Below are positions 1 to 6,138 of a stretch of DNA of 20,369 nucleotides, piece by piece. The position numbers and the translations under genes were made by a program. The stretch lies in assembly GCA_964450725.1 (NCBI GenBank), contig CAYVGO010000041.1, positions 1 through 20,369 on the forward strand. Reading direction: 5' to 3'. Source of the stretch: CAYVGO01 sp964450725 (GTDB lineage: Bacteria; Bacteroidota; Bacteroidia; Bacteroidales; UBA932). The notes below the pieces were generated by a model. The model saw only the letters and a program-made list of their open reading frames with translations. It did not search any database and had not been told where the DNA came from. Within the stretch, counting starts at the first letter, position 1; each line of letters opens with the position of its first letter.

Positions 1-60
1 GGGGTCTGTCTGACACTTTCCTGCCGCTGCGAAGTGCCGGATGGGGTCTGTCTGATATTT
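1..60. repeat. 42-bp-spaced direct repeat at window edge
   Basis: The 13-mer GGGGTCTGTCTGA occurs at 1-13 and again at 43-55, and both copies are followed by a similar A/T-rich tail (acacttt, tattttt-like). The stretch between them is clearly richer in G+C than the neighbouring genes. It lies just downstream of the pstC stop codon, where pstA would often be expected. This looks like the end of an intergenic repeat (REP-like) cluster cut by the window start. The family is not identified. Confidence 0.5.
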
Positions 61-84
61 TATTTAATAAAGCATTTTTCATTT

Positions 85-1266
85 TTATTTCTTTCTTGAT
101 TTCACTTCAACATAAATACTCATAATTAAAGTGATGATAAACAATATTGCTCCCAGTAAAAATAATGCTTGATAATGTGCTCCTCCTGCGGGAGATTCTC
201 CCAACTCAGCTGCGATGGTTGCCGGAATTGTGCGGACAGGTTCTAATAAGGTGGTTGGAATGACGGCAGAATTTCCCGTAACCATCAATACGGCCATAGT
301 TTCACCAATAGCACGTCCAATACCTAATACTACAGCAGCCATAATTCCACTGACACAATAGGGTAAAACGGCTCTGAAAATGGTTTGCAAATGTGATGCT
401 CCCAAGGCTAAAGAAGCTTCTTTGATAGAGCGGGGAACGGTACGGATAGCATCTTCTGAGACTGTAATAATCGTAGGTAATGCCATAATTGCTAATACAA
501 CCGCGCCTGCAAGTCCGGTTTCTCCGACCGGGAGGTTAAATATTTTTTGAATGAGTGGTACAATCACTACTAATCCGAAAAAGCCGTAAACAACAGAAGG
601 AATACCTGCCAACAGTTCAATAATGGGTTTTAAAATATTTCGTACACGTTTAGAAGCAAGTTCAGCCATGTAAATGGCTACCGCTAATCCGAAAGGTAGT
701 GCTAATAATATCGCCCCGATAGATACCCACAACGTACCTAAAATAAGAGGTAACAATCCGAAAATCGGAGCCGGTTGTGCTGTTGGAAACCATTCTGTAC
801 CGGCAAAAAAGTCTGACAGATTGATGTTTCCTAAGTCTAAGACCTTTCCTTCAAAAGTCTCGGAGATATACTCTTTGGGTAAAAAGGCGATAATATTGAG
901 ATTTTCAGCAACAATTTTTGAAAGACATTGCGGCAGAAATTCCATATTTTCACCAATCTCTTCTTCACTGACATAATTGGGGACATCATTTAATCTAAAA
1001 ACCGTAATTTCTTCATTTTCTCCACCCACTTGCCCCCAATTGACTACTTCGGCATCAAAAATATGTTTAAGTTGTTCTGCTGTCAGCGCTTTTACAGTAT
1101 TGTTTTTATTCACAACAACACAATATCCGTCTTCGACCACAGGACTGTTGAATAATCCTAATCCTTCTTTAAAAAGAAACAACACCATTAAAAGGATGGT
1201 CAGCGAAGTTACAGCTCCGCTTGCCATCAATATTTTCTCTATAATAAATTCAAAAAAACGCCGCAT
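85..1266 (-). CDS. pstC: Phosphate ABC transporter permease PstC with a PstS-like periplasmic insert
   Basis: Inner-membrane permease of the high-affinity phosphate importer PstSCAB. It has 393 residues, whereas PstC is usually about 300-320. A first membrane segment lies at about 12-33. The permease core starts near 165 and has a canonical cytoplasmic coupling loop at about 283-302 (EASLALGASHLQTIFRAVLP), followed by GIGRAIGETMAVLMV at 315-329. The extra length is a loop of about 105 residues (43-150) between the first two membrane segments. Residues 47-91 of this loop align without gaps to residues 101-145 of the neighbouring PstS, with 21 of 45 identical by eye. The insert lacks the SRETSSGT loop and the GGGSG loop that contact phosphate in PstS. 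The gene follows pstS in the same direction, 72 bp downstream, and its ATG has no evident Shine-Dalgarno. No pstA, pstB or phoU is visible; they may lie beyond the left edge. Confidence 0.93.
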   Translation of the reverse strand: MRRFFEFIIEKILMASGAVTSLTILLMVLFLFKEGLGLFNSPVVEDGYCVVVNKNNTVKALTAEQLKHIFDAEVVNWGQVGGENEEITVFRLNDVPNYVSEEEIGENMEFLPQCLSKIVAENLNIIAFLPKEYISETFEGKVLDLGNINLSDFFAGTEWFPTAQPAPIFGLLPLILGTLWVSIGAILLALPFGLAVAIYMAELASKRVRNILKPIIELLAGIPSVVYGFFGLVVIVPLIQKIFNLPVGETGLAGAVVLAIMALPTIITVSEDAIRTVPRSIKEASLALGASHLQTIFRAVLPYCVSGIMAAVVLGIGRAIGETMAVLMVTGNSAVIPTTLLEPVRTIPATIAAELGESPAGGAHYQALFLLGAILFIITLIMSIYVEVKSRKK

Positions 1267-1276
1267 AAAAATGTAG

Positions 1277-1337
1277 AATGTAAAATGTAGAATATAAAAT
1301 GCATTGCGCAGCCATTTTATATTCTACATTTTACATT
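1277..1337. repeat. 25-bp perfect inverted repeat between pstS and pstC
   Basis: Arms at 1277-1301 and 1313-1337 are exact reverse complements, with an 11-base loop. The arms are almost pure A/T and are themselves built from a repeated ATGTA(A/G)AAT-type motif. On the minus-strand transcript the hairpin begins just after the pstS stop and ends about 10 bases before the pstC ATG. It could stabilise the pstS message, attenuate read-through, or hinder pstC initiation. It could equally be a small mobile palindrome. No clean U-tract follows, so a classical terminator is unlikely. Confidence 0.75.
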
Positions 1338-1338
1338 T

Positions 1339-2151
1339 TTAATTGATGTTAATGTATCCTACTTCTTTCACTGTTTTTTGTCCTTCGTCAGACAATATGT
1401 AATCTATAAAAGGTTTTACCTTTTTTTCGTCAGATTTAGAGTAGTAAAGTATTAACGGACGTACAACAGGATAAGTTTTACTTTTAGCATTTTCGTATGT
1501 TGGAGCAATATAGGTTTTATTGTCATAGCTTACCTTTAATGCTTTTACACTATTGGTGATATAAGCATATCCAACATAGCCGATGGCTCCCTCTGTCTGA
1601 CTTACAGATTGAATGATAGCACCTGTTGCCGGCATTGAAAGAACAGAAGACATGTAGTTTTTATTCTTTAAAATACTTTCTTTGAAAAACTCGTAAGTTC
1701 CGGAACTTGTTTCTCTTGAATATACAACAATCTTTTGATCTTTACCTCCCACTTGTTTCCAATTGTTCACTTTTCCGGTAAAAATATCTTCTAATTGTTG
1801 TCTTGTCAATTGTGATACAGTATTTTTAGGATTGACAATAACGGCTAAAGCATCTAATGCAATAATTTTTTCTACGGCAGTTTTTCCTGCATTCTGTAGT
1901 TTTACTTTTTCATCAAATTTAATTTTTCTGCTTGCCATAGCAATATCAGTTGTTCCTTCCATGAGAGCCGAAATTCCAACACCCGAACCTCCACCGGTTA
2001 CGGTTATTGATGCAGAGGGATTGGTTTTCATAAATTTCTCTGCTTCTTTTTGTGCTAAAGGTAAAACAGTATCAGAACCTTTGATTTTTTGACCATATAT
2101 CACAACAATGGTTGTAGATAATAATAGTAATGTTGTAAAAATTTTTCTCAT
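1339..2151 (-). CDS. pstS: Phosphate-binding periplasmic protein PstS
   Basis: Periplasmic phosphate receptor for the Pst transporter, 270 residues, the usual size for the short Bacteroidota form. An N-terminal signal peptide (about 1-20, ending VVIYGQ) is followed by KGSDTVLPLAQ. Ligand-loop motifs of the family are visible: GGGSGVGISALMEGTTDIAMASR at about 53-75 and SRETSSGTYEFF at about 145-156. ALAVIVNPKNTVSQLT and the TEGAIGYVGYAY block (about 186-197) are typical of PstS. It lies between the porin and pstC on the same strand, so it is probably co-transcribed with them. No TAnnTTTG box is evident in the 213 bp before it, so expression may depend on the Pho-box promoter upstream of the porin. 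Confidence 0.95.
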   Translation of the reverse strand: MRKIFTTLLLLSTTIVVIYGQKIKGSDTVLPLAQKEAEKFMKTNPSASITVTGGGSGVGISALMEGTTDIAMASRKIKFDEKVKLQNAGKTAVEKIIALDALAVIVNPKNTVSQLTRQQLEDIFTGKVNNWKQVGGKDQKIVVYSRETSSGTYEFFKESILKNKNYMSSVLSMPATGAIIQSVSQTEGAIGYVGYAYITNSVKALKVSYDNKTYIAPTYENAKSKTYPVVRPLILYYSKSDEKKVKPFIDYILSDEGQKTVKEVGYININ

Positions 2152-2164
2152 AATAATATAAATA

Positions 2165-2198
2165 TAGTGATTAGTGATTAACGGTTAGTGATTAGTGA
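2165..2198. repeat. Short direct repeat TAGTGATTAGTGA
   Basis: The 13-mer TAGTGATTAGTGA is present at 2165-2177 and 2186-2198, 21 bp apart, directly upstream of pstS. Each copy contains an internal TTAGTGA iteration. It resembles a simple intergenic repeat; no function can be read from it. Confidence 0.5.
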
Positions 2199-2225
2199 AA
2201 ATACACTCTATGAGTAACAAGTAGC

Positions 2226-2310
2226 CGTCATTGCGAGAACTTTGTCTTTTGTCGTCATTGCGAGAACTTTCTCTTTTGCCGTCATTGCGAGGACGAAGGA
2301 CGAAGCAATC
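2226..2310. repeat. Three tandem 27-bp CGTCATTGCGAG repeats
   Basis: Three units begin CGTCATTGCGAG at 2226, 2253 and 2280, so the spacing is exactly 27 bp. The first two are nearly identical over their whole length (…AACTTTgTCTTTTg). The third diverges into GGACGAAGGACGAAGCAATC, giving a weak ATTGC/GCAAT dyad. CATTGCGAG…CGAAGCAATC is a dispersed intergenic repeat style seen in many bacterial genomes, from memory. It sits between porin and pstS. Confidence 0.65.
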
Positions 2311-2364
2311 TAAGTGAGTGGTTCATGGAGGGTTGTAGAATGTATTTCAAATTGTAAATCAAAC

Positions 2365-3615
2365 TTAGAATTTGACCTGAATACGTGCTGTGAATACTCC
2401 CTCTTTAATTCGGTTTTCATAACCGCTCAGGTTATCGCTACGTTCGTTGTTAACAAAGTCATAGTATGCCATCAAACGAATAGCGGCATTCAGCCTGAAT
2501 AAATATCCTACACCAAAAGTGGTATAGGCAATGTCGGCACTACCGGTCTTATTTAATCGTCCAATGTCGTGTTTGGAAATTTTGGTATTGGGGTCATAAT
2601 AGTCATATTTGAATACCACCGAATGTTTGGTTTGACCAATATCTTGAACCAAGATAATATACCAGCCCATAAAGTTTCTTAGGTATAAGGGGTCTGTTCC
2701 TGCACCTATAGAAGTTCCGCCCGGCATGGCATTGGTTTTGATTGTTCCGGGTTGTGAACCGAAAATAAATTCACCTCTGATGTTGGTTGCACCTATAGGA
2801 GAGAGTTGTAAGTATTTTGCAGAGAAACCGAAGTACTGTCGCAATTCAAAAGATTTTTGCTTTACCTCTCTTACTTCAAATCCTTCAGCATTATAAGTAT
2901 AATTTATGGTGTCGGGGTTCATAATTCCACCGTTGTAGTAAGAGAATGCTGCACCAATTTCGGCGCTGTTAAACTTACGTGTCCATGCTAATCTTCCGAT
3001 AAAATCTTTACGACTGTCAGTTTCTACACCTACTCCGTTACCGGTAAATACGCCGGCATCTAATGAAAAATCGGCTAATACACCCATTCCTTTCAACATT
3101 AACATGGCTCCTAAATCTCTTTCACCCGGAAATAAAGACAAGAATAATCGACTTCTTTCAGGACTTTCTCGTAATGAAGAGGTGTAACTGATTTCATATC
3201 CGAAAGGACGATCAAAAACTCCGATTTGCCCGCCAATGACTTTGTTGGTTGTCATTAATCCTAAGTAAGCATCTTTTAGAGAAAGTCCCTTTTCTGTAAT
3301 GTCGGGTTGTAAAACGGCTTGAAAGTTTTTTGTAGAATAGGTAAACTTTACACGTCCCCGTCTTACCATAAAACGATTATTGACATTTTCTCCAAAACTA
3401 CCTCCGGCACCCAATGCTTTAGCACCTTTACGTTCTGTCCATTGCCATTGTCCTTGAATGTATCCCGAAATTTTCAAGTTGTTCAATTTCCCCAGAGTAT
3501 TTTCGAGTAATTCTATTCGTTGACTGTTTTTCTCTGTCGGCGTCAATTCTTCTTCCTGAGAAAACAACAATGATGTGCTTAATATCAAACAAAAAACCGG
3601 TAAGATTCTTTTCAT
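2365..3615 (-). CDS. OprO/OprP-like phosphate-selective outer-membrane porin
   Basis: Predicted outer-membrane beta-barrel of 416 residues that would let phosphate or other anions reach the periplasmic PstS. A signal peptide (about 1-20, MKRILPVF…LLFSQ) is followed by a short helical, possibly coiled-coil segment at about 25-47 (TEKNSQRIELLENTLGKL). The barrel begins at about 48 (LKISGYIQGQWQW) with alternating hydrophobic strands such as RFMVRRGRVKFTYSTKNF (about 81-98). The chain ends in VKF with a C-terminal phenylalanine, the classical outer-membrane assembly signal. Family assignment rests on strand pattern and on the pst context; substrate selectivity is inferred. It is the first gene of the porin-pstS-pstC block and has a Pho-box-like element and a TACCTTTG box upstream. 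Confidence 0.85.
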   Translation of the reverse strand: MKRILPVFCLILSTSLLFSQEEELTPTEKNSQRIELLENTLGKLNNLKISGYIQGQWQWTERKGAKALGAGGSFGENVNNRFMVRRGRVKFTYSTKNFQAVLQPDITEKGLSLKDAYLGLMTTNKVIGGQIGVFDRPFGYEISYTSSLRESPERSRLFLSLFPGERDLGAMLMLKGMGVLADFSLDAGVFTGNGVGVETDSRKDFIGRLAWTRKFNSAEIGAAFSYYNGGIMNPDTINYTYNAEGFEVREVKQKSFELRQYFGFSAKYLQLSPIGATNIRGEFIFGSQPGTIKTNAMPGGTSIGAGTDPLYLRNFMGWYIILVQDIGQTKHSVVFKYDYYDPNTKISKHDIGRLNKTGSADIAYTTFGVGYLFRLNAAIRLMAYYDFVNNERSDNLSGYENRIKEGVFTARIQVKF

Positions 3616-3644
3616 ATATCAATTTGTGTTTTGATTTGGTGATG

Positions 3645-3652
3645 CAAAGGTA
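3645..3652 (-). promoter_or_regulatory. Bacteroidota -7 box (TACCTTTG) of the porin-pst operon
   Basis: On the minus strand TACCTTTG matches the Bacteroidota consensus TAnnTTTG, 29 bp before the porin ATG. No TTTG -33 box is present at the usual 19-21 bp spacing. The Pho-box-like repeats occupy that position, which fits an activator-dependent promoter. Confidence 0.65.
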
Positions 3653-3658
3653 TGGCAC

Positions 3659-3691
3659 TTTTGTTACAAAAATATGACAAAAGTATTACAA
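3659..3691 (-). promoter_or_regulatory. Pho-box-like triple 11-bp direct repeat
   Basis: Reading the minus strand, three contiguous 11-bp units each start with TTGTAA, TTGTCA and TTGTAA (consensus TTGTMAYA then A/T-rich), at 3681-3691, 3670-3680 and 3659-3669. The PhoB binding site in Proteobacteria is built from 11-bp direct repeats with a CTGTCAT core followed by an A/T-rich tract. The array ends 6 bp before the -7 box. Binding by a PhoB-type regulator is inferred from layout and from the downstream phosphate genes. Confidence 0.6.
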
Positions 3692-3764
3692 AAAAATGAA
3701 TGATGACGATGGACTAAGTCTTATCTATTACAGTACGACAAAGTGTGTACTTTTTCTTCTGGTT

Positions 3765-4125
3765 GGAAAGTAGCAATAAGCCACGGTTTTTAGTCTTATT
3801 CCGTTCGGAAAGTGGTAATAAGCCACGGCTTTTAGTCTTATTCCGTTCGGAAAGTAGGAATAAGCCACGGCTTTTTGTCTTCTTCCGTTCGGAAAGTGGT
3901 AATAAGCCACGGCTTTTAGTCTTCTTCAGTTTGGAAAGTAGGAATAAGCCACGGCTTTTAGTCTTATTCCGTTCGGAAAGTAGCAATAAGCCACGGCTTT
4001 TTGTCTTATTTAGTTTGGAAAGTAGGAATAAGCCACGGCTTTTTGTCTTATTTAGTTTGGAAAGTAGAAATAAACAGTGGTTTATTGTCTTCTTCAGTTT
4101 GGAAAGTAAGAAAAAACCACGGTTT
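3765..4125. repeat. Nine-unit 42-bp tandem repeat array
   Basis: GGAAAGT recurs at 3765, 3807, 3849, 3891, 3933, 3975, 4017, 4059 and 4101, an exact 42-bp period with no indels; the last unit decays near 4125. Each unit carries AATAAGCCACGGCTTTT with an AAGCC/GGCTT dyad. Units ending in TTCCGTTCGGAA also carry a TTCCG/CGGAA dyad, while others end in TTYAGTTTGGAA and lose it, giving two alternating subtypes. The period is a multiple of three, so long open frames occur on both strands (for example 3745-4137 plus), but these are probably a by-product. The stretch 3692-3764 between promoter and array shows nothing recognisable. Confidence 0.9.
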
Positions 4126-4152
4126 ATGTCAATGTAATTACTGATTCACGCG

Positions 4153-5109
4153 TTACACCAAGCGGGATAAAAAGGTTGTAACATTTTTAAGTATTCTGTT
4201 TTCTACCTCTTTGTAATCTGCAGGTTGCAGTTTTTCTCCCGTAATATTTTCAAATAATTCTTGATAACGGACACTGATTTCATTTACTTTTTCATCAGTC
4301 ATCTCAGGTACGTGTTGTCCGGCTTTACCTTGGAAGCCATTCTCCATTAACCACTCACGGACAAATTCTTTAGAGAGTTGTTTTTGAGGCTCATCTTTAC
4401 GTAGTCTTTCTTCATAACCATCAGCATAAAAATATCGTGAAGAATCCGGCGTATGAATTTCATCAATAATCATAATTTCACCATTACGTTTACCAAATTC
4501 ATACTTAGTATCTACCAATATCAGTCCTTGTTTTGCCGCCATTTCCGTACCTCTTTTGAATATTGCCAGTGTATATTTCTCAAGTTGTTCATACTCTTGC
4601 GGAGTTGCCAATCCTTTGCGTAATATTTCTTCTTTAGAAATGTCTTCGTCGTGTAATCCTAAATCTGCTTTGGTGGTAGGGGTAATGATGGGCTGAGGAA
4701 ACTTTTGATTTTCCTTCATGTTTTCAGGTAACTTTACACCACATATTTCTCTGATGCCACTTTTATAGGCTCTCCATGCACTACCGCAAAGATAAGCTCT
4801 GACAATCATTTCTATGGCAAATGGCTCACAGCGATAACCAATAGTTACCATCGGGTCAGGTGATACGATTTTCCATGTAGGACAAATGTCGGTGATATTG
4901 TCTAAAAATTTGGAGGCAATCTGGTTGAGCATTTGCCCCTTGTGAGGTATTCCTCTGGGAAGTACTACGTCAAAGGCAGATATTCTGTCGGTAGCCACCA
5001 TGACCATGTATTTGTCTCCAATAGAGTAAACATCACGTACTTTTCCGTTGTAAACTTTTGTTTGTTGCGGAAAGTTAAAGTCGGTTTTTGTAAGAGATTT
5101 TATTTCCAT
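4153..5109 (-). CDS. purC: Phosphoribosylaminoimidazole-succinocarboxamide synthase (PurC)
   Basis: Cytosolic SAICAR synthetase of de novo purine synthesis; it joins CAIR and aspartate using ATP. At 318 residues it is the longer form common in Bacteroidota. Visible family motifs are KVYNGKVRDVYSIGDKYMVM near 18-37 (nucleotide-binding strand-turn), VATDRISAFDVVLP at about 38-51, a SAWRAYKSG segment near 110-118, ILVDTKYEFG near 197-206 and IIDEIHTPDSSRYF near 214-227. It starts 95 bp after the small gene of the DUF3990 cassette. No TAnnTTTG box is evident in that gap, so it may be read from the pyrG promoter. Its leader contains a possible hairpin/pseudoknot. Unusually for this phylum, GAGGTG lies 11 bases before the ATG. 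Confidence 0.96.
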   Translation of the reverse strand: MEIKSLTKTDFNFPQQTKVYNGKVRDVYSIGDKYMVMVATDRISAFDVVLPRGIPHKGQMLNQIASKFLDNITDICPTWKIVSPDPMVTIGYRCEPFAIEMIVRAYLCGSAWRAYKSGIREICGVKLPENMKENQKFPQPIITPTTKADLGLHDEDISKEEILRKGLATPQEYEQLEKYTLAIFKRGTEMAAKQGLILVDTKYEFGKRNGEIMIIDEIHTPDSSRYFYADGYEERLRKDEPQKQLSKEFVREWLMENGFQGKAGQHVPEMTDEKVNEISVRYQELFENITGEKLQPADYKEVENRILKNVTTFLSRLV

Positions 5110-5119
5110 AATTGATTAT

Positions 5120-5199
5120 ACACCTCTATATGTAGTGATAATTTTTCGTTGTTATTTTCATAATACAGAAGAGGTGTGTTAACTGTATTGTGAAAATAA
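5120..5199 (-). promoter_or_regulatory. Candidate structured leader of purC (hairpin with loop complementary to GAGGTG)
   Basis: Arms 5152-5168 and 5183-5199 form a 17-bp stem with one mismatch around a 14-base loop. The loop contains ACACCTCT on the minus strand (5170-5177). This is the exact complement of AGAGGTGT at 5120-5127, just before the purC ATG (5107-5109). The pairing would make an H-type pseudoknot covering a possible Shine-Dalgarno. It is also consistent with a simple 3' hairpin of the upstream transcript, although no U-tract follows. It does not match the ZTP riboswitch consensus as far as I can tell by eye. Confidence 0.45.
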
Positions 5200-5204
5200 T
5201 TTAG

Positions 5205-5444
5205 TCAAGCATGGTTTAATGAAGTTCTATTTTCTAATAATTCCTCATATAAAGCGGTAGCACCTAAATGCCAATACTTAGTATTTTCTTGTTCTAATCT
5301 TTTATATGTTTCAGAATGATAGACCGTTTGTATAGCCTCAAGAAGAGAAATATTATTTTCTTCAGATAACCATGCCGCAAGTTTAGCCACCTTGAGAGGA
5401 ATGAAGATATGTACGTTTTCCTGGGTTATTTTAGGTAGGGTCAT
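5205..5444 (-). CDS. Small helical protein, partner of the DUF3990 gene
   Basis: 79 residues, function unknown. The sequence looks all-helical: VAKLAAWLSEENNISLLEAIQTVYHSETYKRLEQ spans about 19-52, and LGATALYEELLEN about 60-72. Short proteins with a similar S..EA...Y.SE.Y..L…LYEELL pattern accompany DUF3990 genes in other genomes, from memory. Its ATG overlaps the DUF3990 stop by four bases (ATGA), so translation is likely coupled. It has no signal peptide or membrane segment. It could be an antitoxin-like or accessory subunit of the cassette; that is inference from context only. Confidence 0.75.
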   Translation of the reverse strand: MTLPKITQENVHIFIPLKVAKLAAWLSEENNISLLEAIQTVYHSETYKRLEQENTKYWHLGATALYEELLENRTSLNHA

Positions 5445-5926
5445 ATATTTTCAGCGTTAATAAATTGTAGGGTAGATAATGCTTTTTGTGTATGAAACAG
5501 CCATTGATCAATTAGTTTATAGGATTTTAATTCTGAAATTAACGTTTGCTTGTTCATAAATCCATTCTCAAAAGCATTGAAGCAAGCATAGACTCTATCA
5601 TTTGCTACAGGTCCAATGACAACGTCATAGTGATGAACATATTCTTTATCCATTCTGTTTTTCATTACAAAATCAACCCAATCTTCATTAGCAACATCAA
5701 ACCTTAGAACTGAGCAGTTTGAATTGTACGCCAAATCAATAACGGTTTGATATATGTTAATGACACCATGTTGCAGGTTGTTTTTTAATCTTAAATTAAC
5801 CCATGACAATGCTTGATTCTTAGAGGTGGTAGTATAAAACCCCTCACCAAAATCTAACGTTCGATTTGATTTAATAATCCTCGGATTTTTAATGATTTCT
5901 AAACTTCCGTGATAAAGTGTAGTCAT
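5441..5926 (-). CDS. DUF3990 protein, possible ADP-ribosyltransferase-fold effector
   Basis: 161 residues. Recognisable DUF3990 signatures are TLYHGSLEII at 3-12, LDFGEGFYTTTSKNQALSW at 24-42, YDVVIGPVANDRVY at 100-113 and a C-terminal LFHTQKALSTLQF at 143-155. The YHG plus GFYTT arrangement resembles the NAD-binding core of the H-Y-E class of ADP-ribosyltransferase folds, and I recall the family being grouped there; activity is not shown. It is the middle gene of a three-gene cassette. Its start lies inside the DUF3791 gene (38-bp overlap) and its end overlaps the next gene by 4 bp. There is no signal peptide, so it is probably cytosolic. The toxin role is an inference. Confidence 0.85.
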   Translation of the reverse strand: MTTLYHGSLEIIKNPRIIKSNRTLDFGEGFYTTTSKNQALSWVNLRLKNNLQHGVINIYQTVIDLAYNSNCSVLRFDVANEDWVDFVMKNRMDKEYVHHYDVVIGPVANDRVYACFNAFENGFMNKQTLISELKSYKLIDQWLFHTQKALSTLQFINAENI

Positions 5927-6134
5927 CGTTTTGATTGATTTTAAGATTGATTTCTTCTAATATAAACTGCTTACTTTGTGTGTGCAGAATCTCGTAGTTG
6001 GTTATTAAATAGTCTAAGACATCGTTTCTCTCAAAAAAATCCATCGCTTTTTCACCGGAAATAGCATGCTCCACTTTGTAATTTTCAATACAAAATGAGA
6101 CAAATTCGGCTATTTTCTCATTGTAAACGTCCAT
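5889..6134 (-). CDS. DUF3791 small protein
   Basis: 81 residues matching the DUF3791 pattern: EFVSFCIENYKVEHAISGEKA at about 10-30, FFERNDVLDYLITNYEILHTQS at about 33-54, then an EEI segment. It starts only 4 bases after the pyrG stop, with no room for a promoter or terminator, so it is presumably on the pyrG transcript. Its last 38 bp overlap the start of the DUF3990 gene in another frame. Small size and coupling to DUF3990 are consistent with an antitoxin or regulator, but the biochemical role of DUF3791 is not known to me. Confidence 0.82.
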   Translation of the reverse strand: MDVYNEKIAEFVSFCIENYKVEHAISGEKAMDFFERNDVLDYLITNYEILHTQSKQFILEEINLKINQNDDYTLSRKFRNH

Positions 6135-6138
6135 TTAT

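Noticed and set aside
2226..2310. CRISPR-like repeats
   Set aside because: Only three units, period 27 bp with no unique spacers.
3428..3658. 76-codon minus-strand frame overlapping the porin start
   Set aside because: It lies in another frame over the porin signal peptide and Pho promoter, with no homology.
3765..4125. CRISPR array
   Set aside because: The 42-bp units are contiguous and wholly related, with no unique spacers, and no cas genes are present.
5120..5199. Known ZTP or preQ1 riboswitch at purC
   Set aside because: The very A/T-rich stem and lack of the conserved G/C-rich core do not fit either consensus as I remember it.
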